64,000 bases of DNA from Dryocola sp051297175 (lineage in GTDB: Bacteria; Pseudomonadota; Gammaproteobacteria; Enterobacterales; Enterobacteriaceae). Under the pieces are notes generated by a model. The model was not told the origin of the DNA, ran no database searches, and saw only the letters and a list, made by a program, of their open reading frames with translations. The stretch covers positions 4,092,001-4,156,000 of the forward strand of contig NZ_JBINNY010000001.1 in NCBI RefSeq assembly GCF_051297175.1, in the 5' to 3' direction. The position numbers were made by a program, and so were the translations under genes. Positions 37,359-46,231 of the stretch are shown in pieces (within the stretch, counting starts at the first letter, position 1; the number at the start of each line of letters is the position of its first letter).

Positions 37359-38174
37359 ATGTCTTTTAAATTTAAAACCTTTGCAGCTGTTGGTGCTCTG
37401 ATTGGTTCCCTCGCTCTGGTGGGTTGTGGCCAGGACGAAAAAGATCCGAACCATATTAAAGTCGGCGTGATTGTGGGTGCTGAGCAGCAGGTTGCTGAAG
37501 TCGCGCAGAAAGTAGCAAAAGAGAAGTATGGCCTCGACGTTGAGCTGGTCACCTTTAACGATTACGTGCTGCCAAACGAAGCGCTGAGCAAAGGCGACAT
37601 CGACGCGAATGCCTTCCAGCACAAACCTTACCTGGACCAGCAGATCAAAGATCGCGGCTACAAGCTGGTTTCCGTGGGCAATACCTTCGTTTACCCAATT
37701 GCGGGCTACTCCAAGAAAATCAAATCTCTGGATGAGCTGCAAAACGGCGCCCAGATTGCTCTGCCAAACGACCCTACTAACCTTGGCCGTTCCCTGCTGC
37801 TGCTGCAAAAACAGGGTCTGATTAAACTGAAAGACGGCGTAGGTCTGCTGCCAACCGTGCTGGACGTCACCGAGAACCCTAAAAATCTGAAACTGGTTGA
37901 GCTGGAAGCGCCTCAGTTGCCACGCTCCCTGGACGATGCTCAGATTGCGCTGGCGGTTATCAACACCACCTACGCAAGCCAAATTGGCCTGACTCCAGCA
38001 AAAGACGGTATCTTTGTTGAAGACAAAGACTCCCCGTATGTGAACATGATCGTTTCTCGCGAAGACAATAAAGATGCTGAGAACGTGAAGAAATTCGTTG
38101 AGGCCTACCAGTCTGATGAAGTTTACGAAGCAGCCAACAAAGTCTTCAACGGCGGCGCCGTTAAAGGCTGGTAA
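37359..38174 (+). CDS. metQ: Methionine-binding lipoprotein MetQ
   Basis: Periplasmic receptor of the methionine importer, 271 aa, anchored as a lipoprotein: the signal peptide ends in LALVGC (Cys23). NlpA-family motifs are visible, for example IKVGVIVGAEQQVAEVA, GDIDANAFQHKPYLDQQ and ALPNDPTNLGRSLLLLQ. AAGGAAGGG before the ATG is a strong ribosome site. A hairpin terminator follows at 38207. Confidence 0.96.
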   Translation: MSFKFKTFAAVGALIGSLALVGCGQDEKDPNHIKVGVIVGAEQQVAEVAQKVAKEKYGLDVELVTFNDYVLPNEALSKGDIDANAFQHKPYLDQQIKDRGYKLVSVGNTFVYPIAGYSKKIKSLDELQNGAQIALPNDPTNLGRSLLLLQKQGLIKLKDGVGLLPTVLDVTENPKNLKLVELEAPQLPRSLDDAQIALAVINTTYASQIGLTPAKDGIFVEDKDSPYVNMIVSREDNKDAENVKKFVEAYQSDEVYEAANKVFNGGAVKGW

Positions 38175-38206
38175 GCTTCCTCCAGCAGTTTTTGCGTAAA
38201 TAATTT

Positions 38207-38233
38207 AAGACGGGCTCATGCCCGTCTTGTTAT
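38207..38233 (+). terminator. Terminator after metQ
   Basis: AAGACGGGC, loop tcat, GCCCGTCTT then GTTATTT. The stem is strong, the T-run interrupted. Confidence 0.8.
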
Positions 38234-38287
38234 TTGTGCGAGAGCTTGATTCAATATTCCCGATTGATCATTCATTGAGGAAAAATT

Positions 38288-38692
38288 ATGCGTGCTTTAC
38301 CGATCTGTTTATTAGCAGTCATGCTGAGCGGCTGTTCTATGTTAGACAGATCCCCAGTACAACCCGTCCAAAGCACCGCAGTCCCAGCGAAAACTGAGCC
38401 AGCGAAAGCCAAGGCCCCGCGCCCGGCACCGGTAAGAATCTATACCAAAGCAGAAGATTTGATCGGAAGCCCGTTCCGCGATCTTGGTGAAGTCAGCGGC
38501 GAGTCATGCCAGGCAAGCAATCAGGATTCACCACCGAACATCCCAACCGCACGCAAGCGTATGCAGATTAACGCCTCAAAAATGAAAGCAAACGCGGTTC
38601 TGTTACACAGCTGCGACGTTACCAGCGGTACGCCGGGCTGCTACCGCCAGGCTGTCTGCGTTGGCTCCGCGCTTAACGTATCGGCAAAATGA
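38288..38692 (+). CDS. rcsF: RcsF, outer-membrane stress-sensing lipoprotein
   Basis: Senses envelope and lipopolysaccharide damage and triggers the Rcs phosphorelay through IgaA. The protein is 134 aa with lipobox VMLSGC (Cys16), a Pro/Ala/Lys-rich linker (about 25-50) that threads through BamA-porin complexes, and a C-terminal domain with four Cys (GESCQAS, HSCDVTSGTPGC, QAVC) that form nested disulfides. Its stop overlaps the trmO start (ATGA). BamA, its partner, is encoded at 60.1 kb. Confidence 0.95.
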   Translation: MRALPICLLAVMLSGCSMLDRSPVQPVQSTAVPAKTEPAKAKAPRPAPVRIYTKAEDLIGSPFRDLGEVSGESCQASNQDSPPNIPTARKRMQINASKMKANAVLLHSCDVTSGTPGCYRQAVCVGSALNVSAK

Positions 38693-39396
38693 CAGCATTT
38701 AGCTTCGAACAAATTGGCGTAATTCGTTCCCCGTATAAAGAAAAGTTCGCCGTTCCGCGCCAGCCGGGTCTGGTGGCAGACGGGGGCGGTGAACTCCATC
38801 TGCTGCCGCCATACAATCAGGCCGATGCCGTACGCGGTCTTGAAGGTTTTAGCCACCTGTGGCTGCTGTTCGTCTTCCATCAAACGATGGAAGGCGGCTG
38901 GCGGCCCACTGTGCGCCCTCCCCGCCTTGGCGGCAACGCACGTATGGGTGTTTTTGCCACACGTTCAACTTTCCGTCCCAACCCCATCGGCATGTCCCTG
39001 GTAGAGCTAAAAGGCGTAAGCTGCCAGAAGGATCGGGTTATATTGCAGCTCGGCAGCCTTGACCTGGTAGACGGCACGCCGATTGTCGATATCAAACCCT
39101 ATCTCCCCTTTGCCGAAGCCTTGCCTCACGCGGTTGCGGGCTATGCCCAAAACGCTCCGGAAGCGAACATGCCGGTTTACTTCACCGACGAAGTTCAGCC
39201 CCAGCTTGGGCGTTTAGAAAAAAACCATCCCAATATTGCGCGCTTTATCCAACAAGTATTGGCACAGGACCCTCGTCCAGCTTATCGTAAGGGCGAAGAT
39301 ACCGGTAAAACCTATGCCGTATTACTGCTGGATTTCAATGTGCGCTGGCGCGTGACGGAGCAGGGTTCTGAAGTGTTCGCAATCGAAGAACGCTAA
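38689..39396 (+). CDS. trmO: tRNA (t6A37) N6-methyltransferase TrmO
   Basis: Methylates N6-threonylcarbamoyladenosine at position 37 of tRNA-Thr using SAM. The protein is 235 aa with the TsaA/VirR beta-barrel: FEQIGVIRSPYKEKFAVPRQ at the start, then RPPRLGGNARMGVFATRSTFRPNPIG and LGSLDLVDGTPIVDIKPYLP. The C-terminal domain ends with the conserved DFNVRWRV. It is translationally coupled to rcsF. Confidence 0.95.
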   Translation: MTAFSFEQIGVIRSPYKEKFAVPRQPGLVADGGGELHLLPPYNQADAVRGLEGFSHLWLLFVFHQTMEGGWRPTVRPPRLGGNARMGVFATRSTFRPNPIGMSLVELKGVSCQKDRVILQLGSLDLVDGTPIVDIKPYLPFAEALPHAVAGYAQNAPEANMPVYFTDEVQPQLGRLEKNHPNIARFIQQVLAQDPRPAYRKGEDTGKTYAVLLLDFNVRWRVTEQGSEVFAIEER

Positions 39397-39413
39397 TTTA
39401 TCCCCCCTCTCTT

Positions 39414-39440
39414 TTGACATCCCTGCCACACTGGTAAACT
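39414..39440 (+). promoter_or_regulatory. Possible sigma-70 promoter of proS
   Basis: TTGACA at 39414-39419 and TAAACT at 39435-39440, but the spacer is only 15 bases, so the -10 call is tentative. Confidence 0.4.
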
Positions 39441-39508
39441 AAACCACTTTTTTTGAAGCAGGCTGCCTTGCAGCCGGTTAACAGCCGTTCAAATGGAACC
39501 GTAACAAC

Positions 39509-41227
39509 ATGCGTACTAGCCAATACCTGCTCTCCACTCTGAAGGAGACACCTGCCGACGCCGAAGTCATCAGCCACCAGCTGATGCTGCGCGCCGGGAT
39601 GATCCGCAAACTCGCCTCCGGTTTATATACCTGGTTGCCGACCGGTCTGCGCGTCCTGAAAAAAGTCGAAAATATCGTGCGTGAAGAGATGAACAACGCC
39701 GGTGCCATCGAGATGTGCATGCCCGTGGTTCAGCCCGCAGATTTGTGGCAGGAGAGCGGTCGTTGGGAACAGTACGGCCCAGAGCTGCTGCGCTTTGTCG
39801 ATCGTGGCGATCGTCCGTTTGTGCTCGGCCCAACTCACGAAGAAGTGATCACCGACCTGATTCGTAACGAGCTGAGCTCTTACAAACAGCTGCCGCTGAA
39901 CTTCTTCCAGATCCAGACCAAATTCCGTGATGAAGTACGCCCGCGTTTCGGCGTGATGCGTTCCCGCGAATTCCTGATGAAAGATGCCTATTCTTTCCAT
40001 ACCACTCAGGAATCTCTGCAGGAAACCTATGATGCGATGTACCAGGCCTATAGCAAAATCTTCAGCCGTATGGGTCTGGATTTCCGTGCCGTAGAAGCGG
40101 ACACCGGGTCAATCGGCGGTAGCGCATCCCACGAATTCCAGGTGCTGGCAGAAAGTGGTGAAGATGACGTGATCTTCTCTACCGAGTCTGACTTCGCGGC
40201 GAACATCGAATTTGCAGAAGCCTTAGCCCCTGTTGGCGGGCGTGCAGCGCCAACCGTTGAAATGACGCAGATTGATACCCCGGACGCGAAAACCATCGCC
40301 GAGCTGGTCGAGCAGTTCAATCTGCCGATTGAGAAGACCGTTAAAACTCTGCTGGTTAAAGCGACCGAAGGCAGCGCTTATCCACTGGTTGCCCTGCTGG
40401 TTCGCGGCGATCACGAACTGAACGAAGTCAAAGCCGAAAAACTGCCGCAGGTTGCCAGCCCGCTGACCTTTGCTACTGAAGCAGAAATTCGCGCCGTAGC
40501 CAACGCAGGCCCAGGCTCTCTTGGTCCTGTAAATCTGCCGGTTCCGGTTGTGGTTGACCGCACCGTTGCAGCCATGAGCGACTTCGCCGCAGGCGCTAAC
40601 GTTGACGGTAAACACTTCGTTGGCATCAACTGGGAACGCGACGTTGCCCTGCCGGAAGTTGCGGACATTCGTAACGTGGTGGAAGGCGATCCAAGCCCGG
40701 ACGGCAAAGGCACGCTGCTGATCAAACGCGGTATTGAAGTGGGCCACATCTTCCAGTTGGGCACCAAATATTCCGAAGCGATGAAAGCTGCGGTTCAGGG
40801 TGAAGACGGCCGCAACCAAACGCTGACCATGGGTTGCTACGGTATCGGCGTGACTCGCGTTGTTGCAGCGGCAATCGAGCAGAACAACGACGAGCGCGGC
40901 ATTCTGTGGCCTGACGCGATTGCACCTTTCCAGGTTGCTATCCTGCCAATGAACATGCACAAGTCTTTCCGCGTGAAAGAGCTGGCTGAAGAGCTGTACG
41001 CGACCCTGCGCGCTAAGGGCATCGACGTGCTGATGGACGATCGTAAAGAGCGTCCGGGCGTGATGTTTGCCGATATGGAACTGATCGGCATTCCGCACAC
41101 CGTGGTTATCGGCGACCGCAATCTAGATAGCGAAGAAGTGGAATATAAAAACCGCCGTATCGGCGAGAAGCAGATGATCAAAACGGGTGAAATCATTGAT
41201 TTCCTGGTAAGCCAGATCAAACGCTAA
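39509..41227 (+). CDS. proS: Prolyl-tRNA synthetase (bacterial type, with editing domain)
   Basis: Charges tRNA-Pro. The protein is 572 aa, the usual length of the bacterial form. The class II core carries motif 1 near 62-85, motif 2 (FFQIQTKFRDEVRPRFGVMR) and motif 3 (MGCYGIGVTRVVAAAIEQ). Residues about 225-405 are the inserted YbaK-like editing domain that clears Ala-tRNA-Pro (Lys in IEKTVKTLLVKA). The anticodon domain follows from about 470. A strong terminator follows. Confidence 0.97.
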   Translation: MRTSQYLLSTLKETPADAEVISHQLMLRAGMIRKLASGLYTWLPTGLRVLKKVENIVREEMNNAGAIEMCMPVVQPADLWQESGRWEQYGPELLRFVDRGDRPFVLGPTHEEVITDLIRNELSSYKQLPLNFFQIQTKFRDEVRPRFGVMRSREFLMKDAYSFHTTQESLQETYDAMYQAYSKIFSRMGLDFRAVEADTGSIGGSASHEFQVLAESGEDDVIFSTESDFAANIEFAEALAPVGGRAAPTVEMTQIDTPDAKTIAELVEQFNLPIEKTVKTLLVKATEGSAYPLVALLVRGDHELNEVKAEKLPQVASPLTFATEAEIRAVANAGPGSLGPVNLPVPVVVDRTVAAMSDFAAGANVDGKHFVGINWERDVALPEVADIRNVVEGDPSPDGKGTLLIKRGIEVGHIFQLGTKYSEAMKAAVQGEDGRNQTLTMGCYGIGVTRVVAAAIEQNNDERGILWPDAIAPFQVAILPMNMHKSFRVKELAEELYATLRAKGIDVLMDDRKERPGVMFADMELIGIPHTVVIGDRNLDSEEVEYKNRRIGEKQMIKTGEIIDFLVSQIKR

Positions 41228-41246
41228 TACCGTTATAGCAGTATCC

Positions 41247-41274
41247 AAAACGCCCTGATTTTTCAGGGCGTTTT
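41247..41274 (+). terminator. Terminator after proS
   Basis: AAAACGCCCTGA, loop tttt, TCAGGGCGTTTT: a perfect 12-bp stem. Confidence 0.92.
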
Positions 41275-41302
41275 GTTAAGGGATAATTTTATAAAGGATT
41301 AT

Positions 41303-42115
41303 ATGATGCCCCAGCCATCACCGTTCGCCCTGCGCGTAACCCTGCTAGCAGCACTCTTATCGGGTGGCTGCACAATGGATGTCTCGCTTTCCAAACCACA
41401 AGAAACCTCCGTATTACCTGTCGGCATTCAGCTACGGCAACCAGGTTCAGCCCCCCGCAATATTTTGATCGATATTACCCAGGCAGACCTGCGTGCTGGC
41501 GACCTGCTGCTTTCATCCTCCATCAGCCTGACTTCCGTAGGCATTCGCGTTTTCAGCACCTCGGCGGTGAGCCACGTTGCGCTCTACATTGGGGAAGGTG
41601 AAGTCGCGGAGGCCGTTGGCGGCGGCGTGCAAATCGTCACGATCGACGAGGCAATGAAGCACAGCGATAAAATTCTGGCGCTGCGCATGACGGATCTAAC
41701 CCAAGAAGAGGCGCAGAAGGTCCGCCAGTTTGCACAGCAAAAGGCAGGCAGCGGATATAACTACAAAGGGATTATCGAAATGGCCCCCTTTATGGTGACT
41801 AAGCAGCTCTGCTCGTTAAATCCCTTCTCGAAGGAATTCAGGCAGCAGTGTGTCAGGGGGTTAGCGGCAGCGCAGCTCAGCACGCCAACCGGGAGCGAAT
41901 CTCGTTATTTCTGCTCGCAGTTTGTTATTGCCGCTTACGAACAGGCGGGGCACCCGTTAACGGTGGCGTCTGCCAGCTGGGTTAGCCCCGGCGACCTGCT
42001 GCATATGCGCGAGGGGGATGTGGCTACGCTGGCAGCCAATCAGCCGCTGCTGTACGTAGGGCATCTCAAGCCGGGGATTTATTATAAGGCGCGGGAACTG
42101 GTCAACATGAATTAA
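41303..42115 (+). CDS. yaeF: YaeF, lipoprotein with permuted papain-like fold
   Basis: Predicted envelope lipoprotein of 270 aa. The signal peptide ends in LLSGGC (lipobox); the ATG pair at 41303/41306 follows AAGGA, and the ten codons before it are unsupported. YiiX/NlpC-P60-type features are visible: RAGDLLLSSS, the catalytic-His region SAVSHVALYIGEGEV and a Cys in SRYFCSQFVIAAYEQAG. Enzymatic activity is probable but its substrate is not known. It faces nlpE tail to tail across a hairpin. Confidence 0.88.
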   Translation: MMPQPSPFALRVTLLAALLSGGCTMDVSLSKPQETSVLPVGIQLRQPGSAPRNILIDITQADLRAGDLLLSSSISLTSVGIRVFSTSAVSHVALYIGEGEVAEAVGGGVQIVTIDEAMKHSDKILALRMTDLTQEEAQKVRQFAQQKAGSGYNYKGIIEMAPFMVTKQLCSLNPFSKEFRQQCVRGLAAAQLSTPTGSESRYFCSQFVIAAYEQAGHPLTVASASWVSPGDLLHMREGDVATLAANQPLLYVGHLKPGIYYKARELVNMN

Positions 42116-42140
42116 TGCCCTGCATCCGGCAGGGCATTTC
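42114..42140. terminator. Bidirectional terminator between yaeF and nlpE
   Basis: AATGCCCTG, loop catccgg, CAGGGCATTTC. Its first base pair overlaps the yaeF stop, and short A and T runs flank it on both strands. Confidence 0.75.
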
Positions 42141-42142
42141 CG

Positions 42143-42838
42143 TCACTCTTCGCAATTTTTACCGGGTTTGAAGGCTGCGCCTTTATCGGCCACCAGCGTT
42201 TTGCGCATTTCGCCGCTGTCCGGGGAAGCCTGTAGGGTAAAGTGCGCTTCAATCATCAGCAGTACCGGCTGGGAATCCTCGCCGCGCGCCGCTGCGTAAC
42301 CGCGTTCCAAGTCTGCATTGCTGGCAACGGCAAACGTACGCCCGGTTGCACAATCCTTGAAGACCGCCGCGTCGGCCATGTATTTATACATGCCCTTCAT
42401 TGCCATTGGCGTGGCTGGAAGCGCATCGTCGGTCGGTTTGAGGGTGTAATTAAACTGGGATTCGATGGCCTGGCCCTCGCGATCAAGCATCTCCAGACCG
42501 TCGGTTTTAGGGCGGAAATAGAGCTTCTCGCCGTCGCTTTCGGTCAATACCAGCTTATCAGCCGTGCGTGCCCAGGTGCCGTAAGTGGCGAATACCGAAG
42601 GTGTTTTTGCGCCTTCATAGCGCTGGTTCATTACCCAGGTTCCGTCTTTTTCCAGGAATAACGACGTTTCGATTCCTTCGCAATCGGCGCACGGCAGCAG
42701 GCCCTTATAGCTCTGCTGCATCGGTTTTAATTCCGCAGCCTGCGTTGGCTGTAAAGTCTGCACCTCGGCGCGATTATTGCAGCCAAAGAGGGCAAGTAGG
42801 CTTAACGCAGCTACCGTTGATAACAATAATTTCTTCAC
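42143..42838 (-). CDS. nlpE: NlpE, copper-response and Cpx-signalling lipoprotein
   Basis: Outer-membrane lipoprotein of 231 aa that signals surface contact and lipoprotein-trafficking faults to CpxA. The lipobox is LLALFGC (Cys20). The N-terminal domain carries the CXXC motif in LLPCADCEGIETSL, and the C-terminal OB-like domain ends in FKPGKNCEE with the second Cys pair (FKDCATGRTF). It is convergent with yaeF and downstream of arfB. Confidence 0.95.
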   Translation of the reverse strand: MKKLLLSTVAALSLLALFGCNNRAEVQTLQPTQAAELKPMQQSYKGLLPCADCEGIETSLFLEKDGTWVMNQRYEGAKTPSVFATYGTWARTADKLVLTESDGEKLYFRPKTDGLEMLDREGQAIESQFNYTLKPTDDALPATPMAMKGMYKYMADAAVFKDCATGRTFAVASNADLERGYAAARGEDSQPVLLMIEAHFTLQASPDSGEMRKTLVADKGAAFKPGKNCEE

Positions 42839-42875
42839 CGTCTGTTCCTTTTGCTGGTTACTTTTGCGCCCTTCA

Positions 42876-43295
42876 TCACTCGGGGCGGCGGACTTTTCCG
42901 CGCAGCGATTTGGTTGTCGATTTTTGTGCTTTTGAAGCCAGCCGACGCTCTTTTGAAGCTCGCGTCGGCTTGGTGGCCCGGCGGCTTTTCTGCTCGGCGG
43001 TTAATTCTTTAATCAGTGAGATCAGGCGAGCCACGGCGGCTTCTCGGTTCATTTCCTGGCTACGGTATTCCTGCGCCTTAATCACCACCACGCCCTCCGG
43101 CGTAATCAGATGATGGCTCGCCGCAAGCAGACGCTCTTTATAATATTCTGGCAAGCTGGAGGCGCGAATGTCAAAGCGGAGATGAATAGCCGTTGAGGTC
43201 TTGTTCACGTGCTGGCCGCCCGCGCCCTGCGCGCGGATCGCCGTAATAGTGACTTCTTGGTCGGGTATCTCTACCGACCGGGAAATGCTAATCAT
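42876..43295 (-). CDS. arfB: Peptidyl-tRNA hydrolase ArfB (ribosome rescue)
   Basis: Releases peptides from stalled ribosomes without a stop codon. The protein is 139 aa from the ATG at 43293-43295 (MISISRSVEIPD), which overlaps the yaeQ stop as TAATG; five codons above it are unsupported. The catalytic GGQ is in IRAQGAGGQHVNKTSTAI, and the basic tail that enters the mRNA channel is visible (KPTRASKERRLASKAQKS). It is co-transcribed with yaeQ. Confidence 0.96.
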   Translation of the reverse strand: MISISRSVEIPDQEVTITAIRAQGAGGQHVNKTSTAIHLRFDIRASSLPEYYKERLLAASHHLITPEGVVVIKAQEYRSQEMNREAAVARLISLIKELTAEQKSRRATKPTRASKERRLASKAQKSTTKSLRGKVRRPE

Positions 43296-43837
43296 TAATG
43301 ACGAAGCCACGGCGTAAAGTGGATTTCAACGTTGTTCTCGGCGTCCGAGAGCCAAATCGCCCCATCCTGAATGGTCGCCTGCAGGTTCATCGTACGCGTC
43401 CCAAACTCGCTCAGCTTCGCCAGCTGTTCATCGTCCAGATACCAGATGCTTAAGTTTTTAAACTGGCTCAGTTTGTTCTGGTTTTGCTGCCACCAGATCT
43501 CTGCCGCACGACTGTTGTAGGTAAACAGCGCCACTTCCGCAGACTGGCTACAGGCTTTTTTTACGCGACGCTCTTCCGGCAGACCCAGTTCAATCCACAG
43601 GTCGATGCCCATATGGTCGTTACGCTGCCAGATTTCCGGCTCGTCTTCCGCGCTTAAACCGCGTGAAAATTGCAGTCGCTCATCGGCATATTTAATCCAT
43701 GCCAGCAGGCGCAGCATCATGCGTTCCTGGGTTTCCGAAGGATGGCGCGCCAGCGTCAGGTTGCTATCCAGGAACTTATTGCGATCGAGATCGGCAACGT
43801 TCACCACCGCTTTATAAATTGTCGCTTTTAACGCCAT
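43295..43837 (-). CDS. yaeQ: YaeQ family protein
   Basis: Conserved protein of 180 aa (PD-(D/E)XK-like fold in structures of the family). The start is the ATG at 43835-43837 (MALKATIYK), seven bases after GGAG. Conserved segments are LTLARHPSETQERMMLRLL, DEPEIWQRNDHMGIDLWIELG and WYLDDEQLAKLSEF. The suggested nuclease role rests on fold only, and the cellular function is unknown. It is coupled to arfB and divergent from yaeP. Confidence 0.93.
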   Translation of the reverse strand: MALKATIYKAVVNVADLDRNKFLDSNLTLARHPSETQERMMLRLLAWIKYADERLQFSRGLSAEDEPEIWQRNDHMGIDLWIELGLPEERRVKKACSQSAEVALFTYNSRAAEIWWQQNQNKLSQFKNLSIWYLDDEQLAKLSEFGTRTMNLQATIQDGAIWLSDAENNVEIHFTPWLRH

Positions 43838-44040
43838 CATACTTCTCCAGTCTTCATTGGCGCTCATTGTAGCGAAAACGGCGCTAAAACGCTGTTATCT
43901 ATTCACAAGGCCCGATATGCAGCCTGCTGATATCGGTTTCATGGCTGTGGTATAGTCACCTTGCTAAACAGAGTTTATCTTCGTAGGCTTAGACTGCATC
44001 CACGAAAAAGTCTGTAGTCGAGACTCTGACAGGAGGGCGT

Positions 44041-44241
44041 GTGGAAAAGTATTGTGAATTAGTTCGACAACGCTACGCGGAAATCGCGAGCGGTGATTTA
44101 GGTTACATTCCGGATGCGTTAGGTTGTGTCCTGAAGGTGCTGAATGAAGTGGCCTGTAATGAAGCACAGCCTGAATCAATCAGGGAACAGGCAGCTTATG
44201 CTGCCGCGAACTTACTGGTGAGCGATTATGTCAATGAATGA
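44041..44241 (+). CDS. yaeP: YaeP family protein
   Basis: Small conserved protein of 66 aa, MEKYCELVRQRYAEIASGDL at the start and NLLVSDYVNE at the end, almost identical in layout to E. coli YaeP. It begins at a GTG preceded by AGGAGGG. Its function is unknown. Its last 14 bases overlap the open frame of rof, so the two are made together. Confidence 0.93.
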   Translation: MEKYCELVRQRYAEIASGDLGYIPDALGCVLKVLNEVACNEAQPESIREQAAYAAANLLVSDYVNE

Positions 44242-44488
44242 TGCCTATCAACCCATCAATTGTGATGACTATGACAATCTCGAGCTCGCCTGCCAGCATC
44301 ACTTAGTACTGACGCTGGAACTGAAGAGCGGAGAGATTTTAAAAGCGAAAGCAGGCGACCTGGTGTCTCGTAAAAACGTCGAATATTTGATTATCGAAGA
44401 TGCAGGCAGCACGCGAGAAGTTCGGCTCGATAAAATCACCAGCTTCAGTCATCCTGAAATTGGAACCGTCGTGGTAAGTGAATCCTGA
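44234..44488 (+). CDS. rof: Rof, inhibitor of Rho-dependent termination
   Basis: Binds the Rho hexamer and blocks RNA loading. The protein is 84 aa from the ATG at 44234 (MNDAYQPINCDDYDNLEL), matching the E. coli start; an ATG two codons earlier is also in frame. Sm-like fold segments are LACQHHLVLTLELKSGE and VSRKNVEYLIIEDAGS. A clear terminator follows. Confidence 0.94.
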   Translation: MNDAYQPINCDDYDNLELACQHHLVLTLELKSGEILKAKAGDLVSRKNVEYLIIEDAGSTREVRLDKITSFSHPEIGTVVVSES

Positions 44489-44508
44489 CGCGAACGGTGC
44501 AAGATAAG

Positions 44509-44538
44509 CGGGTAGCCAAACGGCTGCCCGTTTTTTTT
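44509..44538 (+). terminator. Terminator after rof
   Basis: CGGGTAGCC, loop aaac, GGCTGCCCG then eight T, with one G-U pair in the stem. Confidence 0.92.
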
Positions 44539-44549
44539 GTGTTGTCGAA

Positions 44550-44861
44550 TTAAGGTTTCATGGAGGCGTAGTAGGCGGCGAGGTTACTGATATCCTCGTC
44601 GGACAGGCCGCTGACGTAGGCCTTCATGATTTCAGCCTGCCCGCCGCTGCGCTCGCCTTTTTTATAGGCCTGCAGCGAATGCTCGAGGTATTTTTCGTTC
44701 TGCCCCGCAAGGTTTGGGTACATAGGAACGGACACTTTACCGTTCACGCCATGGCAGGCCACGCACATCACCGCTTTTTGCTCGCCCGCCTGCACGTCGC
44801 CGTTTGCGAAGGTTTGAAAACTGCACATCGCGAGTCCGACCAGGACTACTGCTCTTCTCAT
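44550..44861 (-). CDS. Periplasmic c-type cytochrome (c553-like, single haem)
   Basis: Small cytochrome of 103 aa. A signal peptide covers about residues 1-19 (MRRAVVLVGLAMCSFQTFA). The haem motif is CVACH in AVMCVACHGVNGK, and the axial Met is probably in ISNLAAYYASMKP or VPMYPNLAGQ. The ATG at 44859-44861 has an AAGGAGAA site and overlaps the tilS stop (ATGA). E. coli K-12 has no gene between rof and tilS. Its electron partners are unknown, and maturation needs the Ccm system encoded elsewhere. Confidence 0.9.
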   Translation of the reverse strand: MRRAVVLVGLAMCSFQTFANGDVQAGEQKAVMCVACHGVNGKVSVPMYPNLAGQNEKYLEHSLQAYKKGERSGGQAEIMKAYVSGLSDEDISNLAAYYASMKP

Positions 44862-46168
44862 TGCTGATTCTCCTTTTGCCAGTCTATATGCCAGCATGAT
44901 TCACTCGTTGCCTGCCCTTCACGCGTCACAAAGATGCCGGGGGCGGTAATTAACCGTTCGCCGTAAAACACCAGCGGCGTGGTATCCCGCTGCCAGGAGG
45001 GGACTTGCAGCTCCTGCCAGATTTTCTTGAGGCTCCTGCCGCGATCGCGCCCGACGATATGCAATAGGCCGCCAGCCTTGAAACGCACGGTCACCCGTTC
45101 ATCATCGCGCGGCGCGCGTACGGCCTGGCCGCTTGCGTTGAGCTTAAGAACGCCCAACCCGGCGGGTAATTTCAACGGTTCGTAAGGCGCGCTCCAGTGC
45201 AAAATGTTATCGCCCTGTCTAGCCGAGGGTAAAACCCAATACAGCGCCCCCTGATAGCGGCGAACTTCATGATTTCCCAGCTGCATGCGCGGATTTGCGT
45301 CCTCGCGGCTGCACGCCACCTCATCCCAGACGCGCTGTAACGCCGATCGAGAGGGCATTGCGGAACTGTGCCACGCAAACCACCGCCGCAGCAAAGCCGC
45401 GCGCCGTGCATCGCTGACATTAACAAGCGGCGCTATGCGTAGCGCACCGTCCGGCTGCATCGAAGCGGCAAGTTGTTCAGCAAGCAGCTCGTCGAGAAGC
45501 TGTTCCTGCTCGCCGCAAAGCTCTGCGCTACGGGCCACGCTGCGGGCAAAGTGCGGCCAGCGCTGCTGCAGCTCCGGCAAAATGCGCAGGCGCAGAAAAT
45601 TTCTATCGTAGGCATCATCCTGATTGCTTTCATCTTCGATCCAGGCGAGCCGGTGCGCTGCCGCCCATTCCTCAAGAGCCGCCCTGCTCTGCCCGAGCAG
45701 CGGTCGGAGCAACGTCGTTCCCGCGAAGTCGAGCCGGGCGGGCATCGCCGCAAGCCCCGCAGGCCCGCTGCCCCGCTTCAAAGCCAGCAAAAACGTTTCG
45801 CACTGATCGTCCAGATGTTGGGCGGTAAGCAGCACCTCGCCCGGCTGCAAAGCTTGGGATAATACCTGATAGCGCGCGGTGCGAGCCTGCGCTTCGGTAC
45901 CCTGCCCGTCGTCGGCCAGTTTCACCTTTGCGGCTGCAAACGGCACATTCCAGCTCGCGCTAACCCGCTCACAGTGGTTCAGCCACTTATCGGCATTGGC
46001 ACTGATTCCATGATGAATATGCATAGCGCGAAGTTGCAGCTCGGGCGCAAGCCCATCGCGAAGCGTGACCAACTGATGCAGCAAAACCGTGGAGTCCAGC
46101 CCACCGCTAAACGCCACCAGCAGTTTCTGGTGCGGATGAATAAAAGACAGCAGCGGGCGAAGATCCAT
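44858..46168 (-). CDS. tilS: tRNA(Ile)-lysidine synthetase
   Basis: Makes lysidine at C34 of tRNA-Ile(CAU), switching it to read AUA. The protein is 436 aa from the ATG at 46166-46168 (MDLRPLLSFIHPHQ); the frame is open 20 codons above but without homology. The PP-loop is LVAFSGGLDSTVLLHQL, followed by HIHHGISANADKW and TAQHLDDQCETFLLALKRG. The C-terminal domain ends near RDTTPLVFYGERLI. A cytochrome c gene is coupled to its stop. Confidence 0.95.
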   Translation of the reverse strand: MDLRPLLSFIHPHQKLLVAFSGGLDSTVLLHQLVTLRDGLAPELQLRAMHIHHGISANADKWLNHCERVSASWNVPFAAAKVKLADDGQGTEAQARTARYQVLSQALQPGEVLLTAQHLDDQCETFLLALKRGSGPAGLAAMPARLDFAGTTLLRPLLGQSRAALEEWAAAHRLAWIEDESNQDDAYDRNFLRLRILPELQQRWPHFARSVARSAELCGEQEQLLDELLAEQLAASMQPDGALRIAPLVNVSDARRAALLRRWFAWHSSAMPSRSALQRVWDEVACSREDANPRMQLGNHEVRRYQGALYWVLPSARQGDNILHWSAPYEPLKLPAGLGVLKLNASGQAVRAPRDDERVTVRFKAGGLLHIVGRDRGRSLKKIWQELQVPSWQRDTTPLVFYGERLITAPGIFVTREGQATSESCWHIDWQKENQQ

Positions 46169-46231
46169 AGTCAATATTTTACGTGGGGGTTTGCCCGGCA
46201 CGTTACCGGGCAACGAGGAGAGAGGCAAGAG

